A stretch of 64,000 nucleotides of DNA from Taishania sp965247975 (GCA_965247975.1 OZ252050.1:2418001-2482000), one strand, 5' to 3'. Shown: positions 54,207 through 62,957, numbered from the stretch's first letter. The notes: generated from the letters alone by a model not told the origin. Numbers and translations: made by a program.

Positions 54207-55539
54207 TACCTGAAGTTGTAGCAATCAGCGTAGGGTCATCTTCCTTAATAACCAAATACTTATGTGCCATGTGAGCTAAGACCAGATTAGGAAAAAACAT
54301 TTCTTGACAAGTCGGCAAAATGTCAACCATAGGAGGCCAAAAAGATTCACCAATTTCGGGAGTAAAGGCAAACACAGTATCTTTTAAACCTACACCGATA
54401 TCCACTTTGTACATATAATCATCGGAATCACCTGAAGCAGGATAAAGTGTAGACGATTTTTGAGCTGTGAATACACTATTCTTACACATGTGCTGACCTA
54501 AATCATTAAAATAATCATGGTGATCTGCAAATTCGGCAACCGTTGTTCCAATTGGAAAAAGCAATAAGTTGCTATAAGTATGTGCGTTAAATGCAGAAAC
54601 AAATGTGTGATTTTCATTCAGCCATTTCATTGCTTGCGTTTCTGGCTCCGAAAAAGGACCTGTTCCTGGATAAGTGTCATTATTTACATTTGGACTGACA
54701 CCTGTTGTATTCCATCCATACGAATAGTTTCGATTAATGTCTACTCCCTTGTTTGACGTTCCTACAGCAGGATTTCTGTTTTTTCGGTGCATTCCACCGC
54801 CAGCAGGTGTGTTGACTTCATTATACACATAGCCATCTGGATTCACGCACGGAACAAAATACAATTCCGTATTATTTAAAAGAAATGCAATTTCAGGATT
54901 AGAAGCATAATTTTCCAATAAATACCACATATAAAAAATGGTTTCAGACATACTCATTGGTTCACGCGCATGGTGAATTGCGGTATACAAAACTTCAGGT
55001 TCCGCTTCTTCCACGTTTGGATTATCAGAAATTTTCACATGATAAATTGGACGGCCTTCAGCTGTAAGAAATGTTGAAATAGGAGCTTTTATAGTTATTA
55101 GAGTCGGATAAGCGGCGGCCATTTGATCTAATTCCGACAACATTTCTGCATATTTGAAATAACCACCGTACGTTGATGGCACCGAAAAATTAACAGGTAC
55201 AGCTGGAAGTGAACTACCTCCAGAACTCGAGTTACACAGCTCATTTTTGGCTCTTGTTGCCGGATTTTTGTTTTGGTCTTGATAAAATTTAATTACATCA
55301 GCAATCAAGATTTCATAGGTGAAGCCATTCGCTTTTAAAATTTCAATTTCGTTCTCAGATAAATCCGTAATAAAATGCGTGTCTTTTTTGTAAGTCCCAT
55401 GATCTACTGCAACTCCTTGTTCTGCTAAAAACTGAAGTCCTTCCGAACCTGTATTGATTTTTACTCTTGAATAATTCTGAGAAAAAAGTGCGCTAGAAAT
55501 AAAGATTGATGCGCAAACTAAAAATAATTTCATGTCCAA
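54193..55539 (-). CDS. N-terminal catalytic part of a frameshifted, exported M14 zinc carboxypeptidase
   Basis: This 448-residue frame has a signal peptide (about 1-20, ending LFSQ), a propeptide-like region to about 120, and the M14 catalytic domain. AIHHAREPMS gives His190 and Glu193 of HxxE, then NPDGYVYNE, RNRNPAVGTSNKGVDINRNYSYGW, NAHTYSNLLLFP with the third zinc ligand His, and FTPEIGESFWPP with the catalytic Glu. The frame breaks at 54201-54204 (one extra T in TTTT on the coding strand) and ends soon after at TAA. All catalytic residues precede the break, so the shortened product could still be an enzyme but would lose T9SS anchoring/export. Confidence 0.8.
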   Translation of the reverse strand: MDMKLFLVCASIFISSALFSQNYSRVKINTGSEGLQFLAEQGVAVDHGTYKKDTHFITDLSENEIEILKANGFTYEILIADVIKFYQDQNKNPATRAKNELCNSSSGGSSLPAVPVNFSVPSTYGGYFKYAEMLSELDQMAAAYPTLITIKAPISTFLTAEGRPIYHVKISDNPNVEEAEPEVLYTAIHHAREPMSMSETIFYMWYLLENYASNPEIAFLLNNTELYFVPCVNPDGYVYNEVNTPAGGGMHRKNRNPAVGTSNKGVDINRNYSYGWNTTGVSPNVNNDTYPGTGPFSEPETQAMKWLNENHTFVSAFNAHTYSNLLLFPIGTTVAEFADHHDYFNDLGQHMCKNSVFTAQKSSTLYPASGDSDDYMYKVDIGVGLKDTVFAFTPEIGESFWPPMVDILPTCQEMFFPNLVLAHMAHKYLVIKEDDPTLIATTSGTFSS

Positions 55540-55732
55540 AAATTGATTGATAAAGGTAAAATTACAAATATAATTGGTTCATTTTGACTAAATTTTGCAC
55601 ATTCTTGGAAACTTCATCCGATGAATATCGCTTTTATTCATTTCACTTTAACCGTTCGTATATTTTACTCATCAAAAGGTAATTATCAGAGTATCTTTGA
55701 TTTGTAATCTTAATTTCTAAATATTAAATAAA

Positions 55733-56209
55733 ATGTCTGAAGAAAATAAACCTATAACAGTAAACTCTCAGGTTGTTAAAAAAGTGACTTTCGGTCGCGT
55801 GTTTTGGCCTAGTTTTGTCGCTGTTTTAATCGCTTCAATCGTTGGAATCTTTTTGTTTTTCATCGTATTAGGAGGATTTATCTCAAGTTTTGGCCCTGAC
55901 TCGAAAAGCACTTCGCTGTCTGAGAACGCTGTACTTCACATGAAATTGGAGGGTTTAATTGCTGAAAAAGCAAAAGCTGATTTCGATCCAACTACGTTTA
56001 AAATGGAACATCAATTGGGATTGAATAACATACTTCATGGTTTGGAAGTAGCCAAAAATGACAAAAAAATCAAAGGTATATTCTTGGAAATTGGCGACAT
56101 GACCTGTGGAATGTCAACAGCTCGTGAACTAAGAGATGCTATCAATGATTTTGAAAAAAGCGGAAAATTTGTCGTTGCCTATAACGGCGGCGAAGTTTGT
56201 AGGTCTTAG
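55733..56209 (+). CDS. sppA: N-terminal part of frameshifted signal peptide peptidase SppA
   Basis: This 158-residue frame starts with a membrane anchor (about 22-50, VFWPSFVAVLIASIVGIFLFFIVLGGFI) and the first half of the SppA N-terminal domain (GLNNILHGLEVAKNDKKIKGIFLEIG, RELRDAINDFEKSGKFVVAYNGGEV). It ends at TAG 56207-56209. The protein continues in the +1 frame with KYYISSAANEIYAFP, so one extra base lies in 56196-56207 (TTT at 56196-56198 or TT at 56206-56207). SppA normally digests leftover signal peptides in the inner membrane. Without the second part this fragment has no catalytic residues. Confidence 0.8.
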   Translation: MSEENKPITVNSQVVKKVTFGRVFWPSFVAVLIASIVGIFLFFIVLGGFISSFGPDSKSTSLSENAVLHMKLEGLIAEKAKADFDPTTFKMEHQLGLNNILHGLEVAKNDKKIKGIFLEIGDMTCGMSTARELRDAINDFEKSGKFVVAYNGGEVCRS

Positions 56210-57563
56210 AAAATATTACATTTCAAGTGCTGCAAATGAAATTTATGCATTTCCTACTTCACCTATGGAATTTGTAGGACTTGGAGGCGAACTCAGCTTT
56301 TTCAAAAACACCTTGGATAAAATGGATGTTGAAATGCAAGTAATTCGCGGAAAAAACAACGATTTCAAAAGTGCGGTAGAGCCTCTGTACCTTGATAAAA
56401 TGAGTGATTCAAGTCGTGTTCAAGTGGAACGATATATCACAATGATGTGGAAAGATCTACGAGATGACATTGCGAAAGATCGCAAAGTTAGCGCTGAAAG
56501 ATTGAATCAAATTGCGGATGAATTGTTGATCAGACGATCTAAAGATGCTGTCAAATACAAATTAATTGATGGAGTAAAATACAGAGATGAAGTCTTGGCT
56601 TTGGTGGCAAAAAAAGCTGGCGTTTCTACAAATGATTTAAAATTGGAACCATTTGAAAAATTTGCCCGCAAAAAATATTTTCAAGATCAAACGCTTGTCC
56701 GTGCTGATAATCCAAATGTCGCAGTTATCCTAGCAGAAGGAGATGTATCAACGGATGGTGATGGCTTAACATCCAAAGAAATTTGCAAACTTTTTCAAGA
56801 TGTTCGTAAAAACAAATCAATCAAAACGGTGGTCTTTAGAATTAATTCTCCTGGTGGAAGTGCCTTGGCAAGTGATGAAATTTGGAGAGAAGTAAAATTA
56901 ACGAATGAGAAAAAGAAAGTCATTGTTTCCATGGGTGATGTTGCAGCATCAGGAGGTTATTACGTCGCTGCTCCAGCAAATTACATTTTTGCAGAGCCAA
57001 CAACAATCACTGGTTCAATAGGTGTATTTGGTGTAATTCCTTACACCGGAAAATTGATGGAAGATCATTTGGGAGTGACATTTGATCGCGTTGGAACCAA
57101 CAAACATTCTGTTCTTTCAACAAACAAGAAATTGAGCGAAGAAGAAATGTCCATGATTCAAGGCGAAGTTGATATGATTTATGATGATTTCCTAGATCGT
57201 GTTGCAACAGGTAGAGGAATGACCAAAGAACAAGTGAATGTCATCGCGCGCGGACGTGTTTGGACAGGGCGTGACGCATTGCGCATCGGGTTAGTTGATA
57301 AACTTGGAGGACTCAACGATGCCATTGCTTATGCATCAAAAAATGCAAAACTTAAATCAACCAAAGTGCTCTACTATCCTTTAGTGAAAGAAGATAAATT
57401 TGCTGATTTCATTGAGCAAATCGCTGACGAAGAAGAAAATTTGGAAGTAAAACAATCCTTAAAATTGCCTGAAAGTTTAATGAAACAATACAGTCAATTG
57501 AAATCAATTGAAAACATGACAGGAATGCAAATGCGAATGCCTTTCATGATCAATTTTAACTAG
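56208..57563 (+). CDS. sppA: C-terminal catalytic part of frameshifted signal peptide peptidase SppA
   Basis: The frame is open from 56136, but homology begins at about 56208 with RKYYISSAANEIYAFPTSPM. It carries both catalytic residues of 67K-type SppA: the Lys of NDFKSAVEPLY in the first half and the Ser of DVAASGGYYVAAPA in the second. Supporting segments include FRINSPGGSALASDEIW, TITGSIGVFGVIP and RGRVWTGRDALRIGLVDKLGG. With the upstream frame it makes a full about 600-residue S49 peptidase. If the frameshift is real, this part lacks its membrane anchor. A terminator follows at 57585-57620. Confidence 0.85.
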   Translation, partial: RKYYISSAANEIYAFPTSPMEFVGLGGELSFFKNTLDKMDVEMQVIRGKNNDFKSAVEPLYLDKMSDSSRVQVERYITMMWKDLRDDIAKDRKVSAERLNQIADELLIRRSKDAVKYKLIDGVKYRDEVLALVAKKAGVSTNDLKLEPFEKFARKKYFQDQTLVRADNPNVAVILAEGDVSTDGDGLTSKEICKLFQDVRKNKSIKTVVFRINSPGGSALASDEIWREVKLTNEKKKVIVSMGDVAASGGYYVAAPANYIFAEPTTITGSIGVFGVIPYTGKLMEDHLGVTFDRVGTNKHSVLSTNKKLSEEEMSMIQGEVDMIYDDFLDRVATGRGMTKEQVNVIARGRVWTGRDALRIGLVDKLGGLNDAIAYASKNAKLKSTKVLYYPLVKEDKFADFIEQIADEEENLEVKQSLKLPESLMKQYSQLKSIENMTGMQMRMPFMINFN

Positions 57564-57584
57564 TACAATCTATAGTTAGTTTAG

Positions 57585-57620
57585 ATCCCTCTGTTAGCAA
57601 TGGCAGGGGGATTTTTTATT
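57585..57620 (+). terminator. Rho-independent terminator after sppA
   Basis: ATCCCTCTG (57585-57593) pairs with CAGGGGGAT (57604-57612) with one G-T wobble, followed by a run of T, 22 bases after the sppA stop. Confidence 0.75.
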
Positions 57621-57635
57621 TTTTCTGAAAACATT

Positions 57636-58124
57636 CTATTTTGTACCAATTAGCTCACCGTGCTTATATTCTTCCACCAAAACAATTTTATGATCTCGGT
57701 TGTAATAAGTCCACAAGCCATGCTTTTTGCCATTTTTCCAATAGCCTTTATACTCCAGGGCATAATCAGACATTTCAGAAGCGAAAATGCGTTTTCGCAA
57801 TCCCCGCACAGGTCTTTTATATCTTCTACCAAACCAATTTACCAAATAGACTTTTTCCGAATAATAATAGCTCAATTCACTGCCGTTTAATTCACCTTTG
57901 ATAAATTTTTGAATCAAACATTTTTTATTCGATTTATTTCCAAGCGAATCTGAGAAATAACAGATGATTTTTTCAGGATAAGCTGCCGTTAGTTCACCGC
58001 CTATTTTTTTGATGTAATAATAGTTTGTGTCACAATAACCGCATTTCCCTGCAGTTTTTCCTTGTGCACTGGCAAATAAATTAGTCAAAAGACCGATTGA
58101 AAAAAGAAAGTACTTTAAACTCAT
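57636..58124 (-). CDS. Exported MORN/YwqK-like repeat protein
   Basis: This 162-residue protein has a signal peptide (1-21, ending SAQG). The C-terminal part LEYKGYWKNGKKHGLWTYYNRDHKIVLVEEYKHGELIGTK is a MORN-like repeat pair of the kind grouped with YwqK antitoxin-type proteins. The word KGELNGSELSYYYSEKV earlier in the protein may be a further degenerate copy. Function is unknown; in Bacteroidota such repeats are very common and need not mean a toxin-antitoxin pair. Confidence 0.65.
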   Translation of the reverse strand: MSLKYFLFSIGLLTNLFASAQGKTAGKCGYCDTNYYYIKKIGGELTAAYPEKIICYFSDSLGNKSNKKCLIQKFIKGELNGSELSYYYSEKVYLVNWFGRRYKRPVRGLRKRIFASEMSDYALEYKGYWKNGKKHGLWTYYNRDHKIVLVEEYKHGELIGTK

Positions 58125-58284
58125 AAAACAAATGTATCATTAAATCAGTCTTTGCTAAAATAAGAAAATCAATTTTTACCAACATTGAAATATGAACAGA
58201 TAAATCAACCTAGTAAACCGCTCAATAAATCACCCATCACCTGGCACAGAAATTGAATACCTTTCTGATATAAAACTAAAAGTC

Positions 58285-58410
58285 ATGAAACGCATAGTAA
58301 AGACAAAAAACGCATCTTTCATTCACTTTGCACCAAGCAAAATACTGAAAGGTGGATTTGATATCGCACTTATTAAATTAGGTGTAGATAATAAGTGGAC
58401 AGGGAAGTAA
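58285..58410 (+). CDS. Possible 41-residue small protein
   Basis: ATG 58285 opens MKRIVKTKNASFIHFAPSKILKGG..., ending at TAA 58408-58410. The amino-acid mix is plausible and the ATG is in a gap of 548 bases between two genes. There is no promoter consensus and I recognise no family, so this could be chance. Confidence 0.25.
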   Translation: MKRIVKTKNASFIHFAPSKILKGGFDIALIKLGVDNKWTGK

Positions 58411-58618
58411 GTTACTTTTCTGTTCACCTTCTTTTAATCATAACTTTACTTTGTTCATTGCTAGAACGAAGAACTCTGTTCCTTTCAACTATAAATTTCT
58501 TCCCCAAATTTATTGATGTGTTTTGAGTGCGAAAAAATTCGATGCCCACAAACAGTTTTTTGTGTCGCACTGAACCAAAAAAAATCAAATTACCTTAACA
58601 TTCTTTAACAGCCATAGA

Positions 58619-58656
58619 CGTTACAAATTAACTTATTATGCGTTAATATTGTAACG
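58619..58656. promoter_or_regulatory. Long inverted repeat upstream of degP
   Basis: CGTTACAAATTAAC (58619-58632) and GTTAATATTGTAACG (58642-58656) form an inverted repeat around a 9-base spacer, ending 16 bases before the degP ATG. It could be a regulator binding site or a leader hairpin. Confidence 0.45.
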
Positions 58657-58672
58657 AAAAAATAAATTTTAA

Positions 58673-60139
58673 ATGGTTATGAATACAAACATGAAACTTT
58701 TTGGTTTAGGATTATTAGGTGGAATGTTGCCTTTGGGCTTATTTTTAGCATTTAGTGGCACAAATACACCTCAAGTTGACACATTTTCAAGTGGTTATAA
58801 CACACCTGTTCACAGAACAAGTTTTGCTGGTGGCGGAATTCCAGTTGATTTTGTCGAAGCCTCCGCATCGTCTATTAATTCAGTTGTACACGTAACAACA
58901 AAAATTGTTAGAACGAATTTCCAACGAGATGTTTTTCAAGAATTCTTTTACGGACCTGGAGCTGGCGGACGAGAATTTCAGCAACACAGTCAAAGCTCTG
59001 GATCTGGGGTGATTGTTTCAAGTGATGGATACATCGTAACCAACAATCATGTTGTGGAAGACGCAAGCGAAATTGAAATTATTTTAAATGACAATTCTAA
59101 ATACACAGCAAAGGTTATTGGAGCAGATCCATCGACAGATATAGCAGTTTTAAAAATTGATGCTAAAAACTTACAACCCATTCCAATAGGGAACAGTGAT
59201 GAAATCAACATTGGAGAATGGGTACTAGCAGTTGGAAATCCGTTTAATTTAACTTCGACTGTCACAGCTGGAATTGTATCTGCAAAAGCAAGAAACATCA
59301 ATTTGCTTGGTGAACGATCAAAAAATTCGGTTCCAATCGAATCTTTCATTCAAACAGATGCTGCTGTGAACCCTGGAAATAGCGGTGGAGCTTTAGTAAA
59401 TACACGCGGTGAACTCGTAGGGATCAACACAGCTATCGCTTCACAAACAGGAAGTTATGCTGGGTATTCGTTTGCTGTTCCTGTAAATCTTGTAACGAAA
59501 GTGATGCACGACCTTATAGATTACGGCGTTGTACAACGAGGATTTTTAGGTGTTCAAATTTCTGACATCAACCAAGAAATCAAAGAGAAAAACAATTTGA
59601 GTTCAACTAAAGGAGTCTATGTGTCAGGAGTAACTGAAAATGGAAGTGCCGACAAAGCAGGAATCAAAACAGGCGATGTCATCTTAAAAATTGGAGGAAA
59701 AGAAGTCAATTCATCTGCTAGTTTGCAAGAAGAAATTGGACGACGTCGCCCAGGTGATAAAGTAGCTGTAACTGTCAGAAATAAAAACGGTTCAGAAGAA
59801 ATTATTGATGTATTGCTGCGCAACAGTGAAGGAGAAACCAAATTGGTATCCAAAGAAGAAGTGAAAAAAAATGTAGCGCTTGGTGCAACTTTTGAAGAAC
59901 TTTCGAGTAAAGAAAAAAAGGAACTTAACACAGAGTATGGCGTAAAAATAACTTCAATCACAGCAGGAAAGTTAAAATCGCTTGGATTAGAAGAAGGAAT
60001 GACGATAACCAAAATAAATAATGAACCAGTACAAAGTGTTGAACAATTAACGAATAAATTAAACGGAGGGAAAACTGGAGTTCTTCTTGAAATATTAACT
60101 GAGAGTGGACGTAAAGAATACGTTGGTTTCGGCTTATAA
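58673..60139 (+). CDS. degP: DegP/HtrA-type trypsin-like serine protease with two PDZ domains
   Basis: This 488-residue protein starts with a hydrophobic leader or membrane anchor (MKLFGLGLLGGMLPLGLFLAF from the seventh codon). The protease domain carries His126 (VTNNHVVED), Asp156 (STDIAVLKID) and Ser237 (NPGNSGGALVN). PDZ1 is about 280-375 (GFLGVQISDI, GSADKAGIKTGDVILKIGGKEV) and PDZ2 about 395-485. It degrades or refolds misfolded envelope proteins under stress. An inverted repeat lies directly upstream of the start and may regulate it. It is followed by rpoD, which has its own promoter. Confidence 0.92.
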   Translation: MVMNTNMKLFGLGLLGGMLPLGLFLAFSGTNTPQVDTFSSGYNTPVHRTSFAGGGIPVDFVEASASSINSVVHVTTKIVRTNFQRDVFQEFFYGPGAGGREFQQHSQSSGSGVIVSSDGYIVTNNHVVEDASEIEIILNDNSKYTAKVIGADPSTDIAVLKIDAKNLQPIPIGNSDEINIGEWVLAVGNPFNLTSTVTAGIVSAKARNINLLGERSKNSVPIESFIQTDAAVNPGNSGGALVNTRGELVGINTAIASQTGSYAGYSFAVPVNLVTKVMHDLIDYGVVQRGFLGVQISDINQEIKEKNNLSSTKGVYVSGVTENGSADKAGIKTGDVILKIGGKEVNSSASLQEEIGRRRPGDKVAVTVRNKNGSEEIIDVLLRNSEGETKLVSKEEVKKNVALGATFEELSSKEKKELNTEYGVKITSITAGKLKSLGLEEGMTITKINNEPVQSVEQLTNKLNGGKTGVLLEILTESGRKEYVGFGL

Positions 60140-60197
60140 ATCACTAAGGGCATGATTATTGTACGTGGAGAAATGTAAAAAAATAGTGTAAAATTAA

Positions 60198-60229
60198 TTT
60201 GAATACATTATTATTTCATCGTAACTTTG
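60198..60229 (+). promoter_or_regulatory. rpoD promoter (TTTG, 20 bp, TAACTTTG)
   Basis: TTTG at 60198-60201 and TAACTTTG at 60222-60229 with 20 bases between match both elements of the Bacteroidota promoter. Transcription would start about 45 bases before the rpoD ATG. Confidence 0.7.
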
Positions 60230-60262
60230 CGGTCTATTTTCCATTACATTAACTAAAAAAAC

Positions 60263-60268
60263 AGGAGG
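60263..60268 (+). promoter_or_regulatory. Shine-Dalgarno-like AGGAGG before rpoD
   Basis: A perfect AGGAGG lies 11 bases ahead of the rpoD ATG. Bacteroidota genes usually lack such sites, and none of the other genes I checked here has one, so its presence at the primary sigma factor gene is unusual. Confidence 0.5.
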
Positions 60269-60279
60269 ATTTAGAGAGC

Positions 60280-61146
60280 ATGAGACAGCTTAAAATTACC
60301 AAATCAATCACCAATCGTGAGAGTCAGTCATTAGACAAGTACTTACAAGACATTGGTAAAGAGGAGCTGATCACAGCGGAACAAGAAGTAGAATTGGCAA
60401 GAAAAATCAAGCAAGGAGACCAAAGAGCCCTTGAGAAACTAACGAGAGCCAATCTTCGTTTCGTAGTATCAGTTGCTAAACAGTATCAGAATCAAGGACT
60501 AACATTGCCCGACCTTATAAACGAAGGGAATCTAGGACTTATCAAAGCAGCTCAAAAATTTGATGAAACACGTGGCTTTAAGTTCATTTCTTATGCCGTG
60601 TGGTGGATTCGTCAATCGATCTTACAAGCTTTAGCTGAGCAGGCACGTATTGTACGTTTGCCTTTGAACCAAGTAGGTTCTTTGAACAAGATCAACAAAG
60701 CATTCTCTCGTTTGGAACAAGAATTCGAACGTCCACCTTCAGCAGAAGAATTAGCTGAAGCGTTGGAAGTTCCTGAAGACAAAATCAAAGAGAGTTTAAA
60801 TGTTTCTGGTCGTCACGTATCTATGGATGCACCTCTTTCTACAGCTGAAGATGGTGGTACATTGATGGACGTAATGGCTAACAATGATTCTCCAAAAGCA
60901 GATCATCAGTTAATGGCTGAGTCGCTTCAAAAGGAAATCGAGCGTTCATTATCCACCTTGACAGACAAAGAACGAGAAATAATTCGTTTGTTCTTCGGGA
61001 TCGGAATGAATCACGGTTTAACCTTAGAAGAAATTGGAGCTAAGTTTAATTTAACGCGTGAGCGAGTTAGACAAATCAAAGAGAAAGCAATTCGCCGGTT
61101 GAGACATACCTCTCGAAATAAGCTACTCAAGTCTTATTTAGGATAA
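60280..61146 (+). CDS. rpoD: Primary RNA polymerase sigma factor (RpoD/SigA)
   Basis: This 288-residue protein is the short primary sigma typical of Bacteroidota, without region 1.1. Region 1.2 starts DKYLQDIGKEELITAEQEVELARKI. Region 2 has ANLRFVVSVAKQYQNQGLTLPDLINEGNLGLIKAAQKFD and FKFISYAVWWIRQSI. Region 3 is VRLPLNQVGSLNKINKAF and region 4 LTDKEREIIRLFFGIG..LTLEEIGAKFNLTRERVRQIKEKAIRRLR. It recognises the TTTG/TAnnTTTG promoters found across the window. Its gene has the best promoter match here, an AGGAGG element and a terminator. Confidence 0.95.
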   Translation: MRQLKITKSITNRESQSLDKYLQDIGKEELITAEQEVELARKIKQGDQRALEKLTRANLRFVVSVAKQYQNQGLTLPDLINEGNLGLIKAAQKFDETRGFKFISYAVWWIRQSILQALAEQARIVRLPLNQVGSLNKINKAFSRLEQEFERPPSAEELAEALEVPEDKIKESLNVSGRHVSMDAPLSTAEDGGTLMDVMANNDSPKADHQLMAESLQKEIERSLSTLTDKEREIIRLFFGIGMNHGLTLEEIGAKFNLTRERVRQIKEKAIRRLRHTSRNKLLKSYLG

Positions 61147-61154
61147 AATTAAGA

Positions 61155-61186
61155 AAGCTATTCGCCTAACGGTGAGTAGCTTTTTT
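61155..61186 (+). terminator. Rho-independent terminator after rpoD
   Basis: AAGCTATTCGCC (61155-61166) pairs with GGTGAGTAGCTT (61171-61182) over 12 positions, two of them G-T, with loop TAAC and a T tract. It lies 9 bases after the rpoD stop. Confidence 0.85.
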
Positions 61187-61213
61187 GCTTTATATAATTC
61201 AATCATTAATTAA

Positions 61214-61229
61214 TTCCGATCTATCGGAA
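61214..61229. promoter_or_regulatory. Perfect palindrome in the gap leader
   Basis: TTCCGAT-CT-ATCGGAA is a perfect inverted repeat 15 bases before the gap ATG. It could be an operator or a very tight leader hairpin. Confidence 0.35.
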
Positions 61230-61244
61230 CAAAAACACAAAAAA

Positions 61245-62696
61245 ATGGAAACTGCTTTGGGATACGAGCAAGAATTAAAATCGCATGTTGAGAAAGAACG
61301 TGCAGCTGTAACACTAGGAAGTAAAGTCGGAGAATTGCTTTATGACAAAGGAATTGAACTTGTACTTTTCAGAAATCATTTAACGGATATTACGATTTCC
61401 GAAATTTTGAACTTGCATGAATATGCTAAAAATGTGGTACACAAGTCTATCGACATTTTCACAAGTTCTGAATTAGCTGTTGAAATTTCAAAAATGGATC
61501 TTGCGCCTTCTAAATTAGACATTGGAAAGCTTGCTAGTGAATGGATTGAAGAAAAAGCAATGCACAATTCAAAAGCAGATTTCTTGAAAAAGAAATTAGC
61601 TGGCTATGAATTATCAGCTGGTGAAGGAATTGAACCAAGAGATGTCGTTCTTTATGGTTTTGGTCGTATCGGACGATTGGCTGCTCGTGAATTAATTAAA
61701 CAAGCTGGAAAAGGACAACAGTTGCGTTTGCGAGCTATCGTAACACGTGGAGGAAAACCAGCTGACATTATAAAACGGGCTTCCTTACTTCGAAATGATT
61801 CAGTGCATGGAGCTTTCAGAGGAACTGTGCAAGAAGATGTAGAAAATAGTGCCATCATTATGAATGGACAAATTGTGCAAATGATTAGTGCAAATAACCC
61901 AGAAGACATTGATTACACACAGTACGGAATCAACAATGCCTTAGTTATTGATAATACGGGTGTTTTTGAAAACCGCGAGGCTTTGAGTCGCCATTTGCAA
62001 GCAAAAGGCGTTTCTAAAGTACTTTTAACCGCTCCAGGAAAAGAAGTTCCGAATGTTGTTTATGGCATTAATCAAGGTGATTTAGACATTGAAAACGAAA
62101 ATATATTCTCAGCTGCTTCGTGTACAACAAATGCCATCTCCCCTATTCTGAAAGTAATCAATGATGAATATGGAGTTGTGAAAGGGCACATCGAAACGGT
62201 TCATGCATACACGAATGACCAAAACTTGTTGGACAACATGCACAACAAGCCACGTCGAGGTCGTTCAGCAGCAATCAACATGGTTATTACATCTACAGGT
62301 GCAGGAAGCGCTGTTACGAAAGTAATTCCAGATTTGAAAGACAAATTAACGGCAAATGCTGTTCGTGTGCCAACTCCAAATGGTTCTTTGGCAATCTTAA
62401 GCTTGGAATTGAAAAAAGAAACAAGTTTAGAAGATGTTAATGCAACCATTCGCAAAGCTTCATTGGAAGGAGATTTAGTAAATCAAATTTTCTATTCTTA
62501 TGATCCTGAAATGGTTTCAAGCGATATTATCGGCAACACATGCTGTTCGGTTTTTGACTCTCACGCTTCTATTGTTTCTAAAGATGGAAAGAATGTGGTG
62601 CTTTATGCTTGGTATGACAACGAATTTGGATACACAAAACAAGTAATTCGTTTGGCGAAACATGTAACTAATGTGAGACGTAAGATTTATTATTAA
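61245..62696 (+). CDS. gap: Glyceraldehyde-3-phosphate dehydrogenase, long Bacteroidota form
   Basis: The frame is open from 61185, but that lies inside the rpoD terminator. ATG 61245 (METALGYEQELKSH) is the start, giving 483 residues. After an about 130-residue helical extension seen in related long GAPDHs comes the Rossmann motif VVLYGFGRIGRLAAREL. The catalytic Cys293 is in SAASCTTNAISP, followed by VHAYTNDQNLLDNMHNKPRRGRSAA and WYDNEFGYTKQVI. It converts glyceraldehyde-3-phosphate and 1,3-bisphosphoglycerate in glycolysis or gluconeogenesis. The long form has been linked to a gluconeogenic role in some bacteria; here that is inference. A terminator follows. Confidence 0.93.
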   Translation: METALGYEQELKSHVEKERAAVTLGSKVGELLYDKGIELVLFRNHLTDITISEILNLHEYAKNVVHKSIDIFTSSELAVEISKMDLAPSKLDIGKLASEWIEEKAMHNSKADFLKKKLAGYELSAGEGIEPRDVVLYGFGRIGRLAARELIKQAGKGQQLRLRAIVTRGGKPADIIKRASLLRNDSVHGAFRGTVQEDVENSAIIMNGQIVQMISANNPEDIDYTQYGINNALVIDNTGVFENREALSRHLQAKGVSKVLLTAPGKEVPNVVYGINQGDLDIENENIFSAASCTTNAISPILKVINDEYGVVKGHIETVHAYTNDQNLLDNMHNKPRRGRSAAINMVITSTGAGSAVTKVIPDLKDKLTANAVRVPTPNGSLAILSLELKKETSLEDVNATIRKASLEGDLVNQIFYSYDPEMVSSDIIGNTCCSVFDSHASIVSKDGKNVVLYAWYDNEFGYTKQVIRLAKHVTNVRRKIYY

Positions 62697-62714
62697 ATAT
62701 TTGATCAAGTGTAC

Positions 62715-62748
62715 AAAAGGCAATTCGTTTTGAGTTGCCTTTTTTTTA
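62715..62748 (+). terminator. Rho-independent terminator after gap
   Basis: AAAAGGCAA and TTGCCTTTT form a 9-bp stem around an 11-base loop and run into a T tract, 18 bases after the gap stop. Confidence 0.8.
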
Positions 62749-62816
62749 TTTAAAATACTCTAAATCAATTAATAATAGCACATACATTTTAAATTTCCTT
62801 TTTCAAAAAAACTTAT

Positions 62817-62957
62817 TATACCTTGCGGAATCTATCAATTATTCATCACATTTCGCAAGCTATAAGCTCCATAATGTTAAGTCAAAACAATCTCAAAATA
62901 AATTAATACTTTGGTATATTCATGCTGAATGAAGCAATTTGTGCTGATCATCTTGAA
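62817..62957 (-). repeat. Decayed 3' end of an ATPase gene, copy 1, with 48-bp hairpin
   Basis: The hairpin at 62817-62864 (TATACCTTGCGGAAT pairing with ATTTCGCAAGCTATA) is followed leftward on the minus strand by DNA closely similar to the 3' end of the ATPase gene at 63.4 kb. In frame it reads FKMISTNCFIQHEYTKVLI before a premature stop, matching FTMISANGVIQNEYAKDLI of the gene. This is a fossil of a paralogue end. Confidence 0.65.
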
